Shown: in pieces, positions 1 through 8,534 of the stretch
How positions within the stretch are numbered: the first letter of the stretch is position 1
Layout of the letters: the number at the start of each line of letters is the position of its first letter
From: Leptospira meyeri
Lineage (GTDB): Bacteria; Spirochaetota; Leptospiria; Leptospirales; Leptospiraceae
Reading direction: 5' to 3'
DNA length: 64,000 nt
Assembly: GCF_004368965.1 (NCBI RefSeq)
Contig: NZ_SORO01000001.1
Span: forward strand, 1,644,001-1,708,000
The notes under the pieces: model-generated
What the model was told of the DNA's origin: nothing
The model's input: the letters and a program-made list of their open reading frames with translations, nothing else
Database searches by the model: none
Translations under genes and position numbers: made by a program

Positions 1-1017
1 GAAAAAGAATCTTTGGACAGAAACCTATTCAATGAAGCTTTTTTAATGCATACAAGCACGAGTCCGCAGTATGCCATCATTGCTTCTTGTGATGTGGCCG
101 CAGCCATGATGGAATCTCCTGGCGGGAATGCACTTGTAGAAGAATCCATTGAAGAGGCTCTCGATTTCCGACGTGCCATGCGAAAAGTGGACTTGGAACT
201 TGAAGAAGACTGGTGGTTTAGTGTTTGGGGTCCAGAGGCTCTTGTGGAAGAAGGAGCCGGAGAACGGGACGAATGGATCCTAAAAGCAAATGACCGTTGG
301 CATGGGTTTGGTGATATTGCGGAAGGATTCAATATGTTGGATCCAATCAAAGCTACTGTTATCACTCCCGGGATGAGTGTGGAAGGTGAATTTGCTGATT
401 GGGGAATCCCTGCTCTCATTCTCACCAAGTACTTAGCAGAACACGGAATCATCGTTGAAAAAACAGGACTTTATAGTTTCTTTATTATGTTTACCATCGG
501 TATCACCAAAGGTCGTTGGAACACTATGGTTACCGAATTACAACAGTTCAAAGATGATTATGATTCGAACCAACCTCTTTGGCGAGTGATGCCGAAGTTT
601 ACCACTGCTTATCCAAAGTATGATAGGATTGGACTTCGTGATCTTTGCCAATCCATGCATGAAGTCTACCGAGCCAACAATATCTCTCACCTAACAACAG
701 AGATGTATTTGAGCCCAATGATTCCTGCAATGAAACCTTCAGAAGCATTTTCTAAAATGGCACATCGTGACATTGAAAGGGTTCCGATTGATGAATTAGA
801 AGGAAGAATTACTTCGGTGTTGCTTACACCCTATCCTCCTGGAATTCCACTACTCATCCCAGGAGAAAAGTTCAACATGACCATCATTCGTTACTTACAA
901 TTCGCACGTGAGTTTAACTCGAAGTTTCCAGGTTTTGAAACTGATATCCACGGCCTTGTGGAAGAAAAATCAGAATCAGGCCATGTAACTTACTACGTGG
1001 ATTGTGTATCTGAATAA
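1..1017 (+). CDS. Orn/Lys/Arg decarboxylase, C-terminal part (5' end outside window)
   Basis: PLP-dependent fold-type I amino-acid decarboxylase that makes a polyamine or diamine from a basic amino acid in the cytoplasm. The reading frame is open from base 1, so the start and the PLP-lysine region lie upstream of the window. What is present begins with the segment that follows the PLP lysine in this family (NEAFLMHTSTSPQYAI), then HGFGDI and MLDPIKATVITPGM, then the C-terminal YPPGIPLLIPGE signature. From memory these blocks resemble biodegradative arginine decarboxylase AdiA most closely, but lysine or ornithine as substrate cannot be excluded. It stops at 1015-1017 and faces a minus-strand gene across a hairpin. 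Confidence 0.9.
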   Translation, partial: EKESLDRNLFNEAFLMHTSTSPQYAIIASCDVAAAMMESPGGNALVEESIEEALDFRRAMRKVDLELEEDWWFSVWGPEALVEEGAGERDEWILKANDRWHGFGDIAEGFNMLDPIKATVITPGMSVEGEFADWGIPALILTKYLAEHGIIVEKTGLYSFFIMFTIGITKGRWNTMVTELQQFKDDYDSNQPLWRVMPKFTTAYPKYDRIGLRDLCQSMHEVYRANNISHLTTEMYLSPMIPAMKPSEAFSKMAHRDIERVPIDELEGRITSVLLTPYPPGIPLLIPGEKFNMTIIRYLQFAREFNSKFPGFETDIHGLVEEKSESGHVTYYVDCVSE

Positions 1018-1036
1018 AACACAAAATTTGCAAAAA

Positions 1037-1069
1037 CCAATATCAGGTAAAAATACCACCTGGTATTGG
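1037..1069 (-). terminator. stem-loop between convergent genes
   Basis: CCAATATCAGGT (1037-1048) pairs with ACCTGGTATTGG (1058-1069) with one mismatch and a 9-nt loop. Read on the minus strand the hairpin is followed by a short T run (TTTTTGC), so it fits best as the terminator of the minus-strand gene ending at 1081. It may also stop the decarboxylase transcript. Confidence 0.55.
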
Positions 1070-1080
1070 TGAATGAAAAA

Positions 1081-1704
1081 TCATTCCCACTCAATCATTT
1101 TCACCACATCTTTCAAACAATCTTCTCTTGTTCCTTGGTCTTGTTTCAAAGTTGGCAATCCAGAATACCATTTTCCATCGGGATATTTCAAATCCACCCA
1201 GAAGGAAAAGAGAGTGGTTTCTCCGTTATTATTTTTAATTTCAATATTGAGCAGTTTTAAATCAGAAACACCTGTTTCTTTATAAAACACTTCCCCATTC
1301 CGAGTGCGGATTCGAATTTTTTTGGGAACCACTTCATAAGTAATTCCCTTTTTTTCTTCTCGTTTTTGTTTTAATTCCCAAGAGTCAATCCGCACAGAAT
1401 CCAGTTCGTTTACGTTCAGCTTTTTTTTGTAAAGGATTCCATCTTTAGAATGCTCAAAGGACATCGACTGACTGCCGCTAGATGATTCACCACGAACGGT
1501 TCTCCCGTCGCAAAGGGTAAGGTTTAAAACCTTGGGTTCAGATGAATCTTTGTCTCCACGAGCATTTCGTGGTTCTTTCGATTGTTCCTGAGGGAGCGAG
1601 GGAAGGTTTGGTTCCTTGGGCAATCGAGGTTCTCCGAGTACCGGAGAAAAAAATCCGAGGGTCCCTACCCAAAGAAAGAGTCGCAGTCGGATGAAGTTTT
1701 CCAT
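1081..1704 (-). CDS. exported protein of unknown function
   Basis: About 207 residues. I do not recognise a family. The N-terminus is a signal peptide (basic start, hydrophobic stretch LFLWVGTLGFFSPVLG), followed by a Pro/Glu/Lys-rich linker and a beta-rich, highly charged C-terminal half with a DGRTVRGE element. An upstream TTG-free reading gives a longer form starting at 1722, but the ATG at 1704 has AAAGG about 8 nt upstream and leaves a better signal peptide, so I chose it. The gene is divergent from the exchanger gene at 1721, with only about 16 bp between the starts, so promoters and coding sequence must overlap here. Confidence 0.6.
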   Translation of the reverse strand: MENFIRLRLFLWVGTLGFFSPVLGEPRLPKEPNLPSLPQEQSKEPRNARGDKDSSEPKVLNLTLCDGRTVRGESSSGSQSMSFEHSKDGILYKKKLNVNELDSVRIDSWELKQKREEKKGITYEVVPKKIRIRTRNGEVFYKETGVSDLKLLNIEIKNNNGETTLFSFWVDLKYPDGKWYSGLPTLKQDQGTREDCLKDVVKMIEWE

Positions 1705-1720
1705 ATTCTGACCTTTATCC

Positions 1721-2755
1721 ATGGATGCATTTCTTACTGCAACTTTTCAAACCCTTCCCTTGCCAGTTCTTTTACTCGTCATCATCGGCTCCATCCTTGT
1801 TTTAGGCAAAGCTGCTGACGTACTTGTCGATGAGGCAGTTTCCCTTTCGACTAGATGGGGAGTTCCCAAAATGATCATTGGGGCCACCATCGTGAGTTTG
1901 GGCACAACCCTTCCCGAAGTTTCTGTTTCGGTCCTTTCTGCACTGGAGGGAAATCCTGGAATCGCACTCGGGAATGCGGTAGGTTCTATCATCTGCGATA
2001 CGGGATTAATTTTAGGAATTGCGATTCTCATTTCCCCACCTGACATAGACAAACGACTTGTCAATCGTCAAGGTTGGATCCAAGTTCTTTCTGGATTTTT
2101 ACTAGTGTTTGCAGCCCTACCTTGGGCCAACTTATCATCTGTTTTTTCCACTGGCGGCCGGATCGACCAAGGAACTGGTTTTGTATTTTTAATCCTTCTT
2201 GCTGTTTATATTTATTTTAGCATTCGTTGGTCCCGTTCCAAACCGGGGGAAGTAGAGGCAGGTATTGATGACACAACCGAGTATGATGAATCCCCATTTT
2301 GGATAATCTTTTTAAAACTCGTAGTAGCCATTACGCTTGTAATTTTATCTTCTAAAGTTCTCATCCCTTCCGTCCAAGAAACAGCAGTTCGTTTGTCCAT
2401 CCCTGATTCCATCATTGGAGCCACACTCGTTGCCTTTGGAACGTCACTTCCGGAACTTGTCACAGCCATCCAAGCTTCCAGACGTGGGCACTCAGAACTT
2501 GCTGTTGGAAACATCATTGGTGCGGATATTTTGAATGTTCTTTTTGTTTCCGGTGCAGCGGCTGCTGTAACCAAAAACGGACTCGAAGCCCCGGTAAGTT
2601 TTTTTACATTCTACTTTCCATCAATGCTCATTGTTCTTGTCCTCTTTCGTTTAGGAATTGTTTTTTCAAAAGACAAAATCAAACGACCGTTTGGTGTATT
2701 TTTACTTTTTATCTATGTCCTGGCAACACTTGCAGGATTCGTATTTAAAGGATAA
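1721..2755 (+). CDS. CaCA-family Na+/Ca2+ exchanger-like membrane protein
   Basis: 344 residues, length typical for bacterial YrbG-type cation/Ca2+ exchangers. Both alpha repeats are clear: repeat 1 at about residues 52-98 (GATIVSLGTTLPE, then GNAVGSIICD) and repeat 2 at about 231-277 (GATLVAFGTSLPEL, then GNIIGADILN). The acidic residues of the ion-binding GT(T/S)LPE motifs are intact in both. About ten hydrophobic segments, with a short acidic cytoplasmic loop around residues 175-192 between the halves. The role is inferred to be Ca2+ extrusion driven by Na+ or another cation across the inner membrane. Its 3' end overlaps that of convergent dprA by 11 bp. Confidence 0.9.
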   Translation: MDAFLTATFQTLPLPVLLLVIIGSILVLGKAADVLVDEAVSLSTRWGVPKMIIGATIVSLGTTLPEVSVSVLSALEGNPGIALGNAVGSIICDTGLILGIAILISPPDIDKRLVNRQGWIQVLSGFLLVFAALPWANLSSVFSTGGRIDQGTGFVFLILLAVYIYFSIRWSRSKPGEVEAGIDDTTEYDESPFWIIFLKLVVAITLVILSSKVLIPSVQETAVRLSIPDSIIGATLVAFGTSLPELVTAIQASRRGHSELAVGNIIGADILNVLFVSGAAAAVTKNGLEAPVSFFTFYFPSMLIVLVLFRLGIVFSKDKIKRPFGVFLLFIYVLATLAGFVFKG

Positions 2756-3671
2756 AATCTAAATCCCATCCACCATCTCTTCGCATTCCAGAAGGGATGG
2801 TTCGTTTATTTCTCCATTCTTCATAACTGATCTCCTTACTTTCGAACACCATTTCTTCTTTTGGGATTTTCATTTGACCAAATAACTTTTGTGCCCCTTG
2901 CCTAATGAGTAACCGACCACCTTCGTTATCAAATTGTTTGGGGTGGTCAAAAACAAAGATCTCTCTGTTTTGTTCCATTGCACTATAAGCTGTGGAAATG
3001 GTTCCAGATTTTCGCCCAGATTCCATTATATACACTTTGTCCGCAAGGCCCGATATAACACGATTTCGTTTAGGAAAAGTCCATTTGGCAGGCTCTGTTT
3101 TGAGCAAAAATTCTGTGATGAGAAGTTGTTTTGGGTCTTCTTTGATTCGTTTGTAAAGATCCCGGTTCCCAGGTGGATATTCGATTCCTAAAGTAGTTCC
3201 GAGTACACCAATCACAGGAACCCCAAATTCCAAAGAAGAAAGGAAAGCTTCACGATCAATCCCTAGTGCCATACCGGATACGATAACCAAATCTTTGTTT
3301 GATGATAGTATTTTTACAAGTTCCCTCGTGGCAGATAGGGAAACAGGAGAAGACTTCCTTGTTCCAACGATGGCCACGATAGGAGACTGAAATAACTGAA
3401 GATTTCCCAAACAAGCAAAAACAAAAGGAGGATCATAAATTTCCTTCAAATTTTTAGGATATTCTGGGTCATAAAAACTTACTAGTTTCCAATTTGGATC
3501 TTTCGATTTTTCCCATTGGATACATTCTGTCAAACATTGGCTCCAGAACTCTTGTTCAAAATAAGAAGGAAGAGCCAAATATAAATCTGAAAATCTGTTG
3601 AACTTACGCCAAAGTTTTGTTCTGCGAAGAAAAGTAGAAATTCGCGGATGACCTAAAATCGAAACTACCAC
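2745..3671 (-). CDS. dprA: DNA-processing protein DprA/Smf
   Basis: 308 residues. DprA binds single-stranded DNA and loads RecA during natural transformation, and is also widely conserved in bacteria not known to be competent. The Rossmann-like DprA core is visible: IVGTRKSS at 101-108, SGMALGID at 132-139, GVLGTT near 155, and FPKRNRVISGLA near 200, followed by GRKSGT and the IRQGAQ segment. The N-terminal SAM-like region is present but divergent, and there is no obvious C-terminal winged helix. The start is GTG, 11 nt after the stop of the upstream lipoprotein gene, so the two are probably co-transcribed. Confidence 0.9.
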   Translation of the reverse strand: MVVSILGHPRISTFLRRTKLWRKFNRFSDLYLALPSYFEQEFWSQCLTECIQWEKSKDPNWKLVSFYDPEYPKNLKEIYDPPFVFACLGNLQLFQSPIVAIVGTRKSSPVSLSATRELVKILSSNKDLVIVSGMALGIDREAFLSSLEFGVPVIGVLGTTLGIEYPPGNRDLYKRIKEDPKQLLITEFLLKTEPAKWTFPKRNRVISGLADKVYIMESGRKSGTISTAYSAMEQNREIFVFDHPKQFDNEGGRLLIRQGAQKLFGQMKIPKEEMVFESKEISYEEWRNKRTIPSGMRRDGGWDLDFIL

Positions 3672-3682
3672 AATAAAAGTGG

Positions 3683-4600
3683 TCAGTTAGATTTGTTTTG
3701 GGCCCCTAATTGGTTTAAGTTTTTAATGACATTGCGATAAGATGAATTTTCTTCTAACGGTTCCCGGATGTTTCCTTTTTCTTTCATCTCTTCCAATATA
3801 GACTTAATTCGAATGTATTCATCATAAGCTAAATTTGATTTTCCCACTTGGTATAAAAAATTAGCCTTTGCAAACCTTGTTGGAACATTGTATGGCTCTT
3901 TGCGTAGGATTTGGTCCAATAATGAAAAAGCAGTTTCTACTTCATCGTATCCATTCGAAAGTTTTCCATTCCAGGCTTCATCCTTCAATGAAGAATCAAA
4001 ATACACAAGTGCCAATTGAAAAGGGAACCGAGAATCTTCTTTATCTAATTTTGAAAGTTGTTTGAATAATCCAATCGCACGATTTCGTCTGACCGGCTCC
4101 CAACCCATATCTTTGGAAGCATTGGCATAAGCAACTGCCATTTCATATAACAACTGCTTGTCTAACTTTCCCGTTTGAATGGCTTTTTCAAAAAAAGGTA
4201 ACGCAGACTCATAAGAATGGATTTCAAATCCACCCTGTTTTGAGTTAGGTAAGGTTTCTCCCATGGCTTCTTCATAATATTTGGCTCCTAAATCAGCGGA
4301 GCCGGCCCGCATATAAGCCCGAGCAATTTTCCATGAAAGGGCGGATGATTGGTTAGACTTTTGGACCATTTTCCGAATCCGTTTGTCCATCTCTTCAATT
4401 TCTGCCTCTTCCAGAGCCAACTTCTCTTTCCAGTTCACGATGTCTTTTTCGGAAGGCAGTTCTCCTCCAATCCGTTTTCGGTATTTGGATTCGGTAAGTG
4501 ACTTGAGATAGTCACACCCTATCAAACTAAAGCCAAGCAGGGAAAGAAGAATCGCCAAAGAGAAGGAAACCAAAGAAAACCTGCTGTTTTTTGTGCCCAT
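3683..4600 (-). CDS. putative TPR-type lipoprotein
   Basis: 305 residues. The N-terminus is a lipoprotein signal: basic start, long hydrophobic stretch and lipobox FSLIGC, with the modified Cys near residue 29. The rest is helical, with tetratricopeptide-like spacing (WKIARAYMRAGSADLGAKYYEEAM; ALVYFDSS; AKANFLYQVGKSNLAYDEY), so it is probably a periplasmic-face protein-interaction lipoprotein. No specific family is recognised. It lies just upstream of dprA on the same strand and is divergent from rimI. Confidence 0.75.
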   Translation of the reverse strand: MGTKNSRFSLVSFSLAILLSLLGFSLIGCDYLKSLTESKYRKRIGGELPSEKDIVNWKEKLALEEAEIEEMDKRIRKMVQKSNQSSALSWKIARAYMRAGSADLGAKYYEEAMGETLPNSKQGGFEIHSYESALPFFEKAIQTGKLDKQLLYEMAVAYANASKDMGWEPVRRNRAIGLFKQLSKLDKEDSRFPFQLALVYFDSSLKDEAWNGKLSNGYDEVETAFSLLDQILRKEPYNVPTRFAKANFLYQVGKSNLAYDEYIRIKSILEEMKEKGNIREPLEENSSYRNVIKNLNQLGAQNKSN

Positions 4601-4650
4601 CAGTTCGATTTTAGTTTCTTTCTTTTGGATGAAAAGAAAAAAATGTGATT

Positions 4651-5079
4651 ATGTCTCATAGTTTTCGAAGGCTGGGTGAATCCGATCTATCCTCCCTCCT
4701 CCATTGGGAATCCCTTTGTTTTCCAGGAGAGGAATGGACGGAAAAAATGATCCAAACCCATTTAGAATTCCATGTGGCTTTTGGTTTAGGAGGTCCAGAA
4801 ACAAAGTGTTATGCGCTTGTTTGTGAAACTCCTTGGGAGATCGAAATTTTTCGGATCGCAACACTTCCCAACTATCGAAAGTTAGGTTTGGCTAAAGAAC
4901 TTTTGGTGGCGCTATTCCAAGAATTTCCGAAAAAAGAATTCTTTTTGGAAGTAAAGGAATCAAACCTTGCGGCCATAACACTTTACCAATCAGTTGGTTT
5001 TCTTGAATTAGAGAGACGCAAAAAATATTATCCGGACGGATCCACAGCTGTCCTAATGAAAAGGAATCCATCAGAATGA
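4651..5079 (+). CDS. rimI: GNAT acetyltransferase, RimI-like
   Basis: About 142 residues. GNAT-fold N-acetyltransferase of the RimI type, which acetylates the N-terminal alanine of ribosomal protein S18. The acetyl-CoA region (RIATLPNYRKLGLAKELL, near residues 72-90) and the RimI-type C-terminal block (LEVKESNLAAITLYQSVGF, then RKKYYPDGSTAVLM) are both present. A GTG at 4645 would add two residues; I prefer the ATG. It overlaps the following SDR gene by 4 bp (ATGA), so the two are translationally coupled. RimI rather than another protein acetyltransferase is likely but not certain. Confidence 0.8.
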   Translation: MSHSFRRLGESDLSSLLHWESLCFPGEEWTEKMIQTHLEFHVAFGLGGPETKCYALVCETPWEIEIFRIATLPNYRKLGLAKELLVALFQEFPKKEFFLEVKESNLAAITLYQSVGFLELERRKKYYPDGSTAVLMKRNPSE

Positions 5080-5849
5080 AAAATGCATATGTCACTGGCG
5101 CATCCCAAGGAATTGGAAAAGAATTTGTTCGAGCCCTTGCGAAAGACTATAATGTCTTTTTAATTTCCCGTACGGAATCTGATTTAAAAAAAGTTATTTT
5201 AGAACTGGAACCTAAATCCAGAGGTATTTTAAAATATTATGCTTTAGATCTTACCAAAAAAAAAGATGTGGAAGAACTCGCTGATATCATAACAAAAGAC
5301 AAAGAAGCCGAACTTCTAGTGAACAATGCAGGTTTTGGAACTGTGGGTGAGTTTGCGGCTCTTCCACTAGATAAAGAATTAGATGAAGTTAATCTGAATG
5401 TAAAAACTTTAGTGCACCTAAGTCACGTTGCTCTAAACAGATTCAAAAAAAATAAAAAAGGTTATTTGATCAATGTGGCATCTATCGCTGGTTATTTGCC
5501 AGCGCCGGGAAGTGCTATCTATGCCGCCACCAAAGCATTTGTAAAATCCTTTACAGAATCCATCCACGAAGAAGCAAAACTTCACGGAATTCATGTCCAA
5601 GCACTTTGTCCTGGACTCACACATTCTGACTTTCACCAAAGAGCAGGGATTAACAAATCCAAATACCCATCCTTCATGTGGCAAAATGCCGATGTTGTCG
5701 TAGAAGAATCGTTAAATGCCCTTCGTTATAACCAAGCCGTATGTATCACAGGTTCCTTCAATCAAGGAGCAATCACTGTTTCCGAGCTAATCCCACGAGG
5801 TTTCCTGCGTAGGTTAAGCGGAAAATACCTAAAACTAGAAGAGGAATAG
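5076..5849 (+). CDS. short-chain dehydrogenase/reductase
   Basis: 257 residues, classical SDR. NAD(P)-binding TGASQGIG at residues 7-14, NNAG at 83-86, catalytic Ser136, Tyr149 and Lys153 (YxxxK), and the CPGLTHSDFH segment after the active site. Arg32 (SRT) after the second beta strand suggests NADPH preference. The substrate is unknown; the general shape is that of acyl or fatty-aldehyde/ketone reductases of the YdfG/DltE group. It sits in a tight run rimI-SDR-DUF445-lipoprotein with gaps of one base or less. Confidence 0.88.
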   Translation: MKNAYVTGASQGIGKEFVRALAKDYNVFLISRTESDLKKVILELEPKSRGILKYYALDLTKKKDVEELADIITKDKEAELLVNNAGFGTVGEFAALPLDKELDEVNLNVKTLVHLSHVALNRFKKNKKGYLINVASIAGYLPAPGSAIYAATKAFVKSFTESIHEEAKLHGIHVQALCPGLTHSDFHQRAGINKSKYPSFMWQNADVVVEESLNALRYNQAVCITGSFNQGAITVSELIPRGFLRRLSGKYLKLEEE

Positions 5850-5850
5850 G

Positions 5851-7194
5851 ATGGATGTTGCAAAATTAGACGCCTGGTATCGTAGGTTACTTGTTATTTT
5901 CTCCATCATCGGTGGAGGATTCCAACTTTACTATGAAGGAAACATTTGGGTCAATGCTGTCTTTGTAGTTCTGATGGCAGGGATGGTAGGATATTTTACA
6001 AATTTCCTAGCCATTAAAATGTTATTTCAACCTAAACATGGTAAGGTGCTTGGTTGGTCGGGCCTTGTTCCCAAAAACAAATCCAAAATTGCAAAATCGC
6101 TAGGAGAAAGTATCCAAAGTAACCTCCTCCATCCCGATATTATTTTAACCTATATCTACGAACGTAACTTGGTCGAAACTGGTATCCAAAAAATAGTCAA
6201 AGAAATTGATGAGGCCATTCATAACGAAGAAATTCGAACCATGTTAGTGACCAAAATCATTTCTATGTTAAAGGAGAGAGGGCCTGAAATTTTAGAAGTT
6301 ATCTTTGATTTTTCAGAAGAAACAATGAAAAAGATGGCAGAACGGCCAGAAGAAGTCCAAAAACTTTGGGACTACACAAAGAATCGCCTAACATACTACC
6401 TTACAGAAGAAACCAATCGTGAAGAACTTGGTAAACAACTTCGAGTGATTCTATTAGAAGAAATGCCGAAATTAGCAAATTTACTCAATGAAGGTTTGGA
6501 AGAGTATTTAAAAACAAGAAGTACGCTTGGTAAAATTGGAATCGGAGTGAAAAAGATTTTTTCTTTTAATGAAGATGCCATTCGTGAACTCTTAGAACGT
6601 TTCGTTAAAGACCCTGAAACTTCTGATCAGTTTATGAAGATGATGGACGAGATGATGGCAGGTCTCCAAGAAAGGTTAAACTCCAAAGAAACACAAGAAT
6701 TCATTACTGGAAAAATTTCCAATTGGTTGGAAGCAAGTGGCGACTATGCCAGACAAAATCTTTTGCCATCGGGAATAGAAAGATTACAGTCCTATTTAGA
6801 TGATCCGAACAACTGGGAAGAAATAGAAAAGAATTTTTTCCGTGCTGTGGATTGGGTCAAAAAACGCCTTCTTGAATTTATGAATAGCGAAGAAGGAAAA
6901 ATTTATCTCAAAACCAATATAGAAAAATTTGTCCACAACATCAATGTGACTGCCCTTGTCGAAGAACGTGTGATGGCACTTGACACGGATGATTTGGAAA
7001 AAATGATTTTGGATAATACAGGAGGAAATCTTGTCGTCATACAATTCTTAGGTGGGATTTTAGGAATGATCGCAGGACTCATCCAAGTGCATATCTATTT
7101 TGCTGTTCCTGTGGGAACACTTGTTCTTATCACATACATTGCCCATTACAGAAACCAAAAAAGGATTTTTGCGGAATCAGAAAGGACAATATGA
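5851..7194 (+). CDS. DUF445 family membrane protein
   Basis: 447 residues. DUF445 proteins (YheB/YjiN-like) have membrane segments at both ends and a long helical soluble middle. Here hydrophobic segments lie at about residues 12-50 and 400-440, and the signature GYFTNFLAIKMLFQP, then GLVPKNKSKIAKSLGE, follows the first membrane pair. The middle is rich in Glu/Lys heptads, consistent with coiled coil. Function is unknown for the family; envelope-associated roles have been proposed. It starts one base after the SDR stop codon and overlaps the next gene by 4 bp. Confidence 0.88.
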   Translation: MDVAKLDAWYRRLLVIFSIIGGGFQLYYEGNIWVNAVFVVLMAGMVGYFTNFLAIKMLFQPKHGKVLGWSGLVPKNKSKIAKSLGESIQSNLLHPDIILTYIYERNLVETGIQKIVKEIDEAIHNEEIRTMLVTKIISMLKERGPEILEVIFDFSEETMKKMAERPEEVQKLWDYTKNRLTYYLTEETNREELGKQLRVILLEEMPKLANLLNEGLEEYLKTRSTLGKIGIGVKKIFSFNEDAIRELLERFVKDPETSDQFMKMMDEMMAGLQERLNSKETQEFITGKISNWLEASGDYARQNLLPSGIERLQSYLDDPNNWEEIEKNFFRAVDWVKKRLLEFMNSEEGKIYLKTNIEKFVHNINVTALVEERVMALDTDDLEKMILDNTGGNLVVIQFLGGILGMIAGLIQVHIYFAVPVGTLVLITYIAHYRNQKRIFAESERTI

Positions 7195-7715
7195 ACAAAA
7201 AAGAACAAAAACCTCTCTTCTCTTTTATAATTCTATTGTTTTTAACACTCATCATAGGCTTTACTATGCAGTGCAGTTCGAAACAAAGTTTTGTTAAGTT
7301 GGTAACAAAAGAAAACGATACAGGACTTTTGTATTTAGTGCGTCCAGATCACACGTCACTTTCCATTTGGAACTACGAATGTTTGGTCTCACGTTATCCA
7401 GATAAATTTTCTTCTTCTATCAAACCCACCCCTATTTTTAAAATTGAACTTGAAAATGCCTCGTTAGGTTATATTCGATTACCAGAAGGAACCTATCGAT
7501 TGGATGTTATCGGAAAAGAAGATACAACAAAAGTTTTCCAAATTAAAAAGGGGGAAGAAAAATATTTTGAACTAAAAATATTCAGTGAAACAAAATTGAG
7601 TAGGAGCGAACTCACTTTCAAAGAATTTAATAAAGAATCGGCGCTAACAGAAATACTTTCGACACCAACCTTTACCGAATCCTCTTTTGAATCAGTACAA
7701 ATGACGATTGAGTAG
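7191..7715 (+). CDS. putative lipoprotein
   Basis: 174 residues with a lipoprotein signal (basic MNKKEQK start, hydrophobic core, lipobox GFTMQC with Cys near 28). The mature part has a beta-sandwich look: GYIRLPEGTYRLDVIGKED followed by a FQIKKGEEKYFELKI strand pair, a pattern seen in small carbohydrate-binding-like or PEGA-like folds. No function is assigned. It overlaps DUF445 by 4 bp upstream, and its 3' end overlaps the convergent hydrolase gene by 24 bp. Confidence 0.65.
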   Translation: MNKKEQKPLFSFIILLFLTLIIGFTMQCSSKQSFVKLVTKENDTGLLYLVRPDHTSLSIWNYECLVSRYPDKFSSSIKPTPIFKIELENASLGYIRLPEGTYRLDVIGKEDTTKVFQIKKGEEKYFELKIFSETKLSRSELTFKEFNKESALTEILSTPTFTESSFESVQMTIE

Positions 7716-8534
7716 AACCAAAAAATCTTTCGCAAACTTCGATCGACCGAGATTCATCCAATCTACATGTCCACCGCCACGTATTTCCCAAAATACTTTA
7801 GGTTCTTTTGCTAAACCAAAAATTTGTTTTCCATTTTCAAAAAAAATAACTGTATCCTCGGTTCCATGAATGATTAATAGCGGAATAGGAGAAAGATTTG
7901 GAATAGAATCTCGTGGACTTGTATGATCATGAAATACCCAAGAAAATAAATTTCCCATCGGAGGAAAAATCACATGATTCATAGTTTGTTTAGCAACTTC
8001 CCGATAGGAAGGAAAGGATCCATCAATACAAAGTAAAACAATTTCGTTTTTATCTTTCCAATCGGCAACAGAACGCATCGCAATAGCACCACCCAAACTT
8101 TGGCCATAGACAATTAACTTGGAACTTCTCTCCTTAGTTTCCTGCAAGGCATAATCTAAAACAAGTTTGCTATCATCGACTATATCTTCAGGATCGGGAT
8201 CTCCTTCCGATTCTCCATAACCTCTATAATCAAATACAATGAGTTCATAACCATGATTCACAAGCCAAACAAGAGACAAAAAATGAGCACTCATATTTTG
8301 CCCATTCCCATGAAATTGTAAAATAACCGCTTTTGGTGTCTCTTGTTGTTTCGAATAAATCCGCCAAACATTTAGCTTCACTCCATCTTTTGTTGTTATA
8401 AAAGTGGGGGTATATGAAAAACCCATTTGTTTTGGTGTAAAATAAGTTTCTTTTGTCGGATGATAATACAAAGACGAACAATTTGAAAAAAGAAAATTAA
8501 AACAAATAATGATAAGATACAAGTGCTTCTTCAT
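7692..8534 (-). CDS. alpha/beta hydrolase lipoprotein
   Basis: 280 residues. Serine hydrolase anchored by an N-terminal lipoprotein signal (LIIICFNFLFSNCSS). The fold is clear: oxyanion region FHGNGQN, DYRGYGESEG, nucleophile elbow GQSLGG (Ser about 146), acid in HGTEDTV and the terminal GGGHVDW histidine. It resembles the BEM46/YqiA-type peptidase or lipase-like hydrolases; the substrate is unknown. The ATG at 8534 has GGAGAAAG upstream and gives a proper signal, so it is preferred over 8549. Its 5' end overlaps the 3' end of the DUF4105 gene, suggesting one transcript. Confidence 0.82.
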   Translation of the reverse strand: MKKHLYLIIICFNFLFSNCSSLYYHPTKETYFTPKQMGFSYTPTFITTKDGVKLNVWRIYSKQQETPKAVILQFHGNGQNMSAHFLSLVWLVNHGYELIVFDYRGYGESEGDPDPEDIVDDSKLVLDYALQETKERSSKLIVYGQSLGGAIAMRSVADWKDKNEIVLLCIDGSFPSYREVAKQTMNHVIFPPMGNLFSWVFHDHTSPRDSIPNLSPIPLLIIHGTEDTVIFFENGKQIFGLAKEPKVFWEIRGGGHVDWMNLGRSKFAKDFLVLLNRHLY